A DNA stretch of 64,000 bases from Oscillospiraceae bacterium (GTDB lineage: Bacteria; Bacillota; Clostridia; Saccharofermentanales; Saccharofermentanaceae). Position 1 is the stretch's first letter; the number at the start of each line of letters is the position of its first letter. Shown here one piece after another: positions 59,357 through 64,000 of this stretch. The DNA lies in assembly GCA_902788505.1 (NCBI GenBank), contig CADAKH010000003.1, positions 62,001-126,000 on the forward strand. The letters run 5' to 3'. Below the pieces are notes generated by a model that searched no databases, was not told the DNA's origin, and was given only the letters and a program-made list of their open reading frames with translations. The translations under genes and the position numbers were made by a program.

Positions 59357-60225
59357 TCACTGCCAATAATTACTATCGGAATGTATTCGGACACAAGATG
59401 TATAAAGCATCTATATCTCTTAACGTGACTTGCCCAAACCGGGACGGAAGCAAGGGCAGCGGCGGATGCATATTCTGTTCTGAAGGAGGCTCGGGAGAGT
59501 TCGCTTCGCACTTTGAAGAACCGATAAAAGAACAGATTGAAAAAGCTGTCAGTCAGGTCAGGAACAAGGCAGGAAATGATGCCGGATATATAGCTTATTT
59601 TCAAAGCTTTACCAGTACATACTGCAGTCCCTGCTATCTTGAGAAAGCTCTTGTCGAGGCTTCTTCATGTGAAAAGATCGAAGCTGTATCGGTAGCCACA
59701 AGGCCTGATTGTCTCAGTGATGAAATAATCGAAGTTCTTAAGCGTCAGGTCGAAAGAATGCCTTTGTTTGTTGAACTCGGCCTTCAGACCGCAAGTGATA
59801 AAACAGCCGGATTAATTAACCGCTGCTACAAAACAGAAGAATACCCAAAGGCTGTAGCCAGACTTAAAGATGCGGGTATTAATGTCATAACACACATCAT
59901 TTTCGGACTGCCGGGCGAGACGAAGGCCATGATGATGGATACTGTAAGATTATGTGTTGATTCGGGAAGTGACGGTTATAAATTCACATGTCTTTACGTG
60001 CTGAAGAACACTCCATTGGAGAAACTATTTTTTGAGAATAAAGTTGAGATACTTGAGATGGAAGAGTATTTTGATATTGTAGAGGATGCGGTAAGAATGT
60101 TGCCTGACAATGCCGTTGTGCACAGATTTACCGGTGATGGTCCCAAAAAGATCCTTATCGCACCCGAATGGACTAAGAACAAAAGACAGGTCATCAATTA
60201 CGTTAACCGGAGGTTCGGTTTATGA
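59353..60225 (+). CDS. YhcC-like radical SAM protein (TIGR01212 type)
   Basis: A 290-residue radical SAM enzyme. The atypical cluster motif places Cys27 in VTCPNRDG and Cys39/Cys42 in GGCIFCSEGG. SYFQSFTSTYC-like and IIFGLPGET blocks fit the YhcC group. The reaction is not established in the family. It is coupled to dinB and to the next small membrane protein by ATGA overlaps on both sides. Confidence 0.9.
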   Translation: MITANNYYRNVFGHKMYKASISLNVTCPNRDGSKGSGGCIFCSEGGSGEFASHFEEPIKEQIEKAVSQVRNKAGNDAGYIAYFQSFTSTYCSPCYLEKALVEASSCEKIEAVSVATRPDCLSDEIIEVLKRQVERMPLFVELGLQTASDKTAGLINRCYKTEEYPKAVARLKDAGINVITHIIFGLPGETKAMMMDTVRLCVDSGSDGYKFTCLYVLKNTPLEKLFFENKVEILEMEEYFDIVEDAVRMLPDNAVVHRFTGDGPKKILIAPEWTKNKRQVINYVNRRFGL

Positions 60226-60593
60226 AAAAATATGTTAAGCAGACTATGGATGTTGTCCGCAAATATATAGATGAAGAGATGAAAAACGCCCCGGTTGAAA
60301 AGACCGGTGAAGTCCTGTCTGAATTTGAGACCAAGATTGCATATTTCCAGCATGAAAGACTGATCCATCTTATGGTTACACTGGCTTTTGCTGCGTTCCT
60401 TTTGTTTGAGATCGCCTGTCTTTTCTTTTTGCCAAGTGCTTTTATCTATACAGGAATATTGATGACGCTGATATTCTTCGGACTGACTATCGGTTATGTT
60501 ATGCACTATTATTTTCTTGAGAACAGTGTCCAGCAGATGTATCACATGAGAGATGAGATCAGATCATTCCTCAAAAAAGAAACACTCACATAA
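60222..60593 (+). CDS. Hypothetical small membrane protein
   Basis: A 123-residue protein, not recognised. The first 50 residues are charged and helical. Two transmembrane helices follow (about 47-68 and 73-95, rich in Phe and Leu), then a short charged tail ending in a helix. It overlaps the radical SAM gene by ATGA and probably ends the dinB operon. Confidence 0.7.
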   Translation: MKKYVKQTMDVVRKYIDEEMKNAPVEKTGEVLSEFETKIAYFQHERLIHLMVTLAFAAFLLFEIACLFFLPSAFIYTGILMTLIFFGLTIGYVMHYYFLENSVQQMYHMRDEIRSFLKKETLT

Positions 60594-60655
60594 TCCGTCG
60601 GAAATATAACCATAAGCAACCCGGTTTTTGTATCTCCTGCAACATTTAAGTGCAA

Positions 60656-60684
60656 TACACAAGCGGTGTAAATATTGTTATAAT
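60656..60684 (+). promoter_or_regulatory. Promoter for the small-multidrug-export-like gene
   Basis: TACACA, a 17-bp spacer and a perfect TATAAT lie 24 bp upstream of the ATG. Confidence 0.6.
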
Positions 60685-60707
60685 GTTTGCCGTTGTGGAG
60701 GGATAAT

Positions 60708-61205
60708 ATGCCGACGATCGTTAAATATATCTTAGTGTTTTTTATTTCCATGGTTCCGATAATCGAGCTTCGTGGTGCAGTGCCGATAGGAGTTACGTAT
60801 TTCGGATTGAACGAATATATAACGCTTGCAGTATGTGTAATCGGAAACATGATCCCTGTTCCGTTTATCTATTTGTTCGGCCGCAAGATCCTTGAGTGGG
60901 GAAGCAAACTCAAACATGGCAGCGGCCTTTTTAAGTGGGTCCTTCAGAAAGGTGAGAAGGCAGGAAAGAAGCTGACTGCAAATTCCAAGAAGAGCGGAGC
61001 TTTTATTGCTCTTATGCTGTTCGTAGGAATTCCGCTTCCCGGTACCGGTGCATGGACAGGAACGCTTGCTGCATCCATGCTGGATTTCGGCATGAAAAAG
61101 AGTGCAAAAGCTGTAATGGCGGGTGTTCTTATGGCCGGAGTCATCATGCTGATCATAAGCCTGCTTGCAAAGGCCGGAATAACTTCTGTTGCGGATCTGT
61201 TCTGA
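60708..61205 (+). CDS. Small multidrug-export-like membrane protein (COG2426)
   Basis: A 165-residue protein of the family named putative small multidrug export protein. The signature MVPIIELRGAVPIGV and the glycine-proline block GIPLPGTGAWTGTLAASML are clear. About four hydrophobic segments are seen. Transport has not been proven for the family. The ATG after GGAGGG was chosen. Confidence 0.88.
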   Translation: MPTIVKYILVFFISMVPIIELRGAVPIGVTYFGLNEYITLAVCVIGNMIPVPFIYLFGRKILEWGSKLKHGSGLFKWVLQKGEKAGKKLTANSKKSGAFIALMLFVGIPLPGTGAWTGTLAASMLDFGMKKSAKAVMAGVLMAGVIMLIISLLAKAGITSVADLF

Positions 61206-61266
61206 AAACGAAACCCAAATGACATGATAATGATGCTTTTAAGCTATTGTTCATAAAATGACAACA

Positions 61267-61318
61267 CTTTGATATGCAAAGCATTGTGCAAATTGCACAA
61301 TCAAATGATTTTCATTTG
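61267..61318. repeat. Three back-to-back palindromes upstream of the structured region
   Basis: CTTTG-ATATG-CAAAG (61267-61281), ATTGTGCAA-A-TTGCACAAT (61283-61301) and CAAATGA-TTT-TCATTTG (61302-61318) follow one another almost without gaps. All arms are perfect. They may be protein sites or hairpins in a leader. A fourth hairpin AAGGG-GAC-CCCTT lies at 61343-61355. Confidence 0.6.
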
Positions 61319-61360
61319 GTATCTCTGCGATATTGATAAGAGAAGGGGACCCCTTTATCA

Positions 61361-62001
61361 TTAGGGTAGCTCCAAGGAATACGGAAGCGATAACTTCCAA
61401 TCCGAGGAAGACCGCCCGAAGCGGAAGTTGGGAAGGCGCAGGGAAGAACCAGAGTTGAGAGATCACTTGTGGCGAAGCCGGGGAAACGAAGCCGTAGATA
61501 ACATCAAAGGTTGAGACGAAGTCCGAGATGGGAAGCTAAGGGAGTGACGAGCGAGTGGTTGAAGGTGTCTTAGACATACAAGCCACAGGTTGTAACAATT
61601 AGTTGATTCGGTATTCGGAACCGCGAGTAGGTGAGATGTCACCATCGACAGGAGAGAACCGGAGCCGCGGCGGATGTTACACCGGTTCGTGCAAACCGAG
61701 TAGCCGATACGGCTGTCGAGCTGCAAGCGTCAAGGTCTTTATGGCAGATGCTGGCAGGCCTGAATCGAATAGCGTAAGTGTTCGGTGAATGGAGACATGA
61801 GATGCACGGTGTGATTGAGAGTTGCAGCAGATCGATTAGTTGTGACGATATCACATAAAGCTCGGGTAGTTTTGGAAAGGGTCTTTTGTTAGGACGGAAG
61901 TACGTAGGAAGATGGGCGTGAATGCGAGATCTTCAGAAGTGAGTCTAATTTGGTTCGTTGGAGCAAAAAAGATCCCGGTGATTCAGGTCACCGGGATTTT
62001 T
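61361..62001 (+). ncRNA. Candidate large structured noncoding RNA
   Basis: This is most of an 813-bp gap with no plausible coding frame. The plus strand is purine-rich and GC-richer than other gaps. It contains many perfect local hairpins: GGAAG-CGATAA-CTTCC (61383-61398), GGTGA-GATG-TCACC (61630-61643), AACCGG/CCGGTT (61657-61687), AGCCG-ATA-CGGCT (61702-61714), CGAATA/TGTTCG near 61766-61784, and TGTGA-CGATA-TCACA (61841-61855). A longer pairing of CTTGTGGC (61466-61473) with GCCACAGG (61582-61589) is possible. It ends in a strong terminator. The size of about 640 nt fits large ornate RNAs (OLE, ROOL, GOLLD class), but I could not match any of them by eye. The 5' end and the plus orientation are inferred. 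Confidence 0.55.
61965..62001. terminator. Bidirectional terminator between the structured RNA and hpt-like gene
   Basis: AAAAA-GATCCCGGTGA pairs with TCACCGGGATTTTT around a short loop. A-rich and T-rich flanks make it work on both strands. Confidence 0.9.
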
Positions 62002-62018
62002 ACTTGGCTGATTCTTTT

Positions 62019-62564
62019 TTATTTCCATTTGGGAATCTGTGCGATATACGGAAGATTTCTTCCTATCTCATCGTGATCGAGTCCGTAGCCTGCAAGCCAG
62101 AGATCGTTTATCTCGAATCCGTAATACTTGACAGGAATCGTCATAAGGAGACGGTCGGGATTAAGCAACATAGTGCAGAGTGTGATATCAGCAGGTTTCT
62201 TCATCTCCAGATTCTGAATTATATATGCTGTCGTAAGCCCGGTGCGGATTACATCTTCAACAACCAGGACGTGCTTGTTTGTGATGTCTATATCGACATC
62301 TTTTATTATGCGGACAATTCCTGTTTTTGAAGTGGTATCCGGAATATTGGAGAATCCCACCATGTCGATCTTAACGGGAAGATCGATTGCTCTTGTAAGG
62401 TCGGAAAGAAAATACAAAGAGCCGCGGATAACTCCGATAACTACAAGTTCTTTATCCTTATAGTCTTCGGTAATTTGCTTTCCCAATTCCAAAACTCTGG
62501 CTTTTATCGTCTCTTCACTGTAGACGACATGTTCGATATGAAGTGTCTCTTCAAGATTAGCCAC
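62019..62564 (-). CDS. hpt: Hpt-like phosphoribosyltransferase with altered active site
   Basis: A 181-residue protein with the fold and length of hypoxanthine-guanine phosphoribosyltransferase. The PPi loop IGVIRGSLYFLSDL and the C-terminal AGYGLDHDEIGRNLPYIA are typical. The PRPP-binding loop, normally VEDIIDTG, reads VVEDVIRTG: the aspartate that acts as general base in HPRT is Arg107 (codon CGC, 62244-62246). The usual IPxKFVVGY base-binding stretch reads INDLWLAGY, so the lysine is lost too. Purine salvage activity is therefore in doubt. The GTG at 62564 was chosen, with AGGAGG 10 bases upstream; a TTG at 62573 is too close. It follows the kinase-nuclease fusion gene. Confidence 0.8.
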   Translation of the reverse strand: MANLEETLHIEHVVYSEETIKARVLELGKQITEDYKDKELVVIGVIRGSLYFLSDLTRAIDLPVKIDMVGFSNIPDTTSKTGIVRIIKDVDIDITNKHVLVVEDVIRTGLTTAYIIQNLEMKKPADITLCTMLLNPDRLLMTIPVKYYGFEINDLWLAGYGLDHDEIGRNLPYIAQIPKWK

Positions 62565-62569
62565 CTGGA

Positions 62570-63538
62570 TCAATCCTCCTGATTCGTATCATTAACTCCG
62601 CCGAAAAGTTTTAGACGGTCAACTAACTCATTGAAATCTTTCTTATAGACAATGCGGATATTTGTACCGGGATAAAGCTCTCTTACCAGACGCATTTTTT
62701 TGTTCTTTTTTGTAACGTAACGCTGATCCATTGTTGTCAGTTCAAGATAAAGATTGAATCTTGGAAGATAAAAGTCAGGGGAGATAGCCATCGTAACATT
62801 GCCTTCGGCGTCCCATTCGACAGGGAACGTTTTGGGCTCATAGATCCATTCGATGTTATACATGCTTAAGATCCTGGCAAATTCTTCTTCTGTCTCATTC
62901 TTGAAATTGGTTGAACGTGTCTGGTGATCGATGGTGCCGGAATTCTCGTTTGAAGCAGCAAGCTTTACGCGGATATCGTGCTTTCTAGCTAGTTCAATGA
63001 TCGAATCGACACATTCATCAACACTGAGTCTGTCAGTATTGAGTATCAGGTCAAACTGTTCGGGTGAGGTTATGTCTTTTCCGTATACCGTGCGGACAAA
63101 TTTCTTGTGCTTGCGGTCGGCAATATTAAGGACTTCCGAAGCTTCCTGTGGTGTGATACGGTATTTTCCGGCAATGGTGTTAAGACGCGTTGTCTCGCTT
63201 GCGGTGACTCTGATGTGGAGAGCTCCGGGAAACCCAGCGAGTAAGATGCTTCCGCCCATGCCGAGTATTACCAGATCTTTATCTTTGGATTCGGAGGCAA
63301 GAGCCCTTATCCTTTCGACAAGAATATCAGCATAAGTCCTGTCGCTTCCAGGCAGTGCTGTTTCAAAAAATTTGGCACTCTCATTGAGCCTGTCCAACAG
63401 ACCTGGATTAATCTGACCGAAGAAATTATCCAAAGCATATTTACGGGAAATAACCATTGTCCCAAGGCGTGAAGCAAGGGCTTCGGCAATCTCATCGCCA
63501 AGACTTCCCTGCTGTCTCGAGATAGTGATTATTGCCAT
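62570..63538 (-). CDS. Cytidylate-kinase-like domain fused to a PD-(D/E)XK-like domain
   Basis: A 322-residue two-domain protein. Residues 1-190 match the cytidylate-kinase-like family (MAIITISRQQGSLGDEIAEAL, then LVILGMGGSILL and a LNIADRKHKKFVRTVYG helix), which has no classical P-loop lysine. Residues 208-310 read as a restriction-endonuclease-like fold: acidic helix FKNETEEEFARIL, SPDFYLP (Asp255), LYLELTT (Glu266) and a following Lys-rich helix (KKNKK, 277-281). The ATG with GGGGG upstream was chosen. The Hpt-like gene begins 5 bases after its stop. Nucleotide-linked control or nucleic acid processing is possible; function unknown. Confidence 0.72.
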   Translation of the reverse strand: MAIITISRQQGSLGDEIAEALASRLGTMVISRKYALDNFFGQINPGLLDRLNESAKFFETALPGSDRTYADILVERIRALASESKDKDLVILGMGGSILLAGFPGALHIRVTASETTRLNTIAGKYRITPQEASEVLNIADRKHKKFVRTVYGKDITSPEQFDLILNTDRLSVDECVDSIIELARKHDIRVKLAASNENSGTIDHQTRSTNFKNETEEEFARILSMYNIEWIYEPKTFPVEWDAEGNVTMAISPDFYLPRFNLYLELTTMDQRYVTKKNKKMRLVRELYPGTNIRIVYKKDFNELVDRLKLFGGVNDTNQED

Positions 63539-63639
63539 AAGAACCCCCGGAATAAACGTATAAGACAATTATACTCCTAATGAATTAGTGCTCAAAACAA
63601 GAAAAATATCAATTCTAATAAAAAATATCGAAAACCTGT

Positions 63640-63668
63640 TTGACTTTACAGAAACGATTGGTTATAAT
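63640..63668 (+). promoter_or_regulatory. Strong promoter for tRNA-Thr
   Basis: TTGACT, a 17-bp spacer and a perfect TATAAT end 20 bases before the tRNA. Confidence 0.82.
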
Positions 63669-63688
63669 CTTCCGTGCTTAAAGCAGTT

Positions 63689-63764
63689 GCCATCTTAGCT
63701 CAGTTGGTAGAGCAGCTGATTTGTAATCAGCAGGTCGTGGGTTCGAGTCCCACAAATGGCTCCA
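63689..63764 (+). tRNA. tRNA-Thr (anticodon TGT)
   Basis: A complete 76-nt cloverleaf with encoded CCA. The anticodon stem GCTGA/TCAGC frames the loop TTTGTAA, giving anticodon TGT (threonine, ACA codons). The T arm is GTGGG-TTCGAGT-CCCAC. The acceptor stem GCCATCT/AAATGGC has one C-A mismatch at position 6-67. The discriminator base is T. It has its own promoter and terminator. Confidence 0.96.
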
Positions 63765-63770
63765 AGTCTG

Positions 63771-63804
63771 AAACCCCCGTAAACATTGCGTTTGCGGGGG
63801 TTTT
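63771..63804 (+). terminator. Terminator after tRNA-Thr
   Basis: AACCCCCG pairs with CGGGGGTT, with an inner AAAC/GTTT pairing, and is followed by TT. Confidence 0.88.
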
Positions 63805-63848
63805 ACTTTGCCTAGATGCTGCCCTAAAAACACCCTCAAAATGCCGAT

Positions 63849-63870
63849 TTGGTTAACGTTTGGTTAACGT
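63849..63870. repeat. Tandem 11-bp direct repeat TTGGTTAACGT
   Basis: Two perfect, adjacent copies of TTGGTTAACGT, each holding the palindrome GTTAAC, lie between the tRNA terminator and the excisionase-like gene. Their placement suggests recombinase or excisionase binding sites of an integrated element. Confidence 0.6.
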
Positions 63871-63889
63871 TTTTATTTTTTGGATGAAA

Positions 63890-64000
63890 TTATACGGCAA
63901 AAAGTTCTGAAATATATTTCTCAAAAGCTTCCCTTTTGATCCTTCTGTGACTGCCGATCCAGATGACATAAGGGCAGTCTTTGTCATTAGTAAGCTCACG
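63890..64000 (-). CDS. Tn916-Xis-type excisionase/DNA-binding protein, C-terminal part (5' end outside window)
   Basis: An open minus-strand frame of 36 codons enters from the right edge of the window. The sequence CPYVIWIGSHRRIKREAFEKY matches the C-terminal winged-helix part of Tn916-type excisionases (compare the family pattern LRR...WNGNRxQIKRKxFEKYI). Excisionases direct removal of integrative elements by a tyrosine recombinase. Its position next to tRNA-Thr fits the boundary of an integrated mobile element that continues beyond the window. No integrase is visible here. Confidence 0.72.
   Translation of the reverse strand, partial: RELTNDKDCPYVIWIGSHRRIKREAFEKYISELFAV

Noticed and set aside
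61603..61854. Short open frames on both strands in the gene-free block
   Set aside because: They lack ribosome sites, have biased, repetitive composition and overlap perfect hairpins.
61361..62001. Group II intron without an encoded protein
   Set aside because: The text has intron-like GAAG and GTAAG runs, but I found no GUGYG-type 5' end and no domain V with its AGC triad and GAAA loop. Left as an alternative only.

Overview
The window looks like a chromosomal segment of an anaerobic Gram-positive bacterium of the class Clostridia, possibly a gut or rumen lineage. The reasons are AGGAGG-type ribosome sites, TTGACA/TATAAT-type promoters, U-tailed hairpin terminators, the diaminopimelate aminotransferase (DapL) route, lipoproteins with a cysteine lipobox, a DUF1858 redox protein, a YdbC-type single-strand DNA binder and a Spo0A-C-like protein. 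The genus is a guess. Most of the segment is ordinary housekeeping DNA with short intergenic gaps and many ATGA-type overlaps.

Layout. 1-6.8 kb: end of thrC, then carA, a carB-dapF gene fusion and a HAD phosphatase. 6.8-12.9 kb: an EamA exporter facing a run with a Gfo/Idh oxidoreductase, queT, an RsmC-like methyltransferase, a CmpB-like membrane protein, mrp, a thioredoxin-like lipoprotein and a divergent ispF. 12.9-16.4 kb (minus): ispD, radA and dapL. 16.5-20.4 kb: a divergent AMP-binding enzyme and a DUF885 lipoprotein. 20.6-23.8 kb: a 1077-residue protein with a degenerate PP2C domain, one membrane helix and a LysM-like outer domain. 24-28.4 kb: a class V aminotransferase and serA, then a GH32-like protein with a replaced nucleophile and a small pseudouridine synthase. 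28.4-33.5 kb (minus): a tightly overlapping operon DUF1015 - FAD oxidoreductase - DUF2298 membrane protein. 33.7-38.5 kb: a WYL regulator, alaS, a HIT protein and trmB.

38.6-46.9 kb is the most accessory-looking part. Two paralogous polytopic GT-C-like membrane proteins flank a cassette of HisC-like aminotransferase, IspD-like cytidylyltransferase, a broken thiamine-diphosphate enzyme and two LicD phosphotransferases, which together suggest CDP-activated decoration of a surface glycan. 47-54.8 kb: gap, a metallophosphoesterase, YdbC, ligA, 5-formyl-THF cyclo-ligase, a Spo0A-C-like protein, HU and DUF1858. 54.8-57.9 kb: a two-component system. 58.1-61.2 kb: dinB, a YhcC-like radical SAM protein and small membrane proteins.

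61.2-64 kb holds the strongest candidates for something new. One is an 810-bp gene-free stretch full of perfect hairpins that ends in a terminator and looks like a large structured RNA. Another is a two-gene operon made of a cytidylate-kinase-like protein fused to a PD-(D/E)XK-like domain, plus an Hpt-like phosphoribosyltransferase whose catalytic aspartate is replaced by arginine. Finally, tRNA-Thr is followed by tandem 11-bp repeats and the 3' end of a Tn916-Xis-type excisionase gene, which suggests the edge of an integrative element.

All family assignments rest on motifs read by eye. No database search was run.
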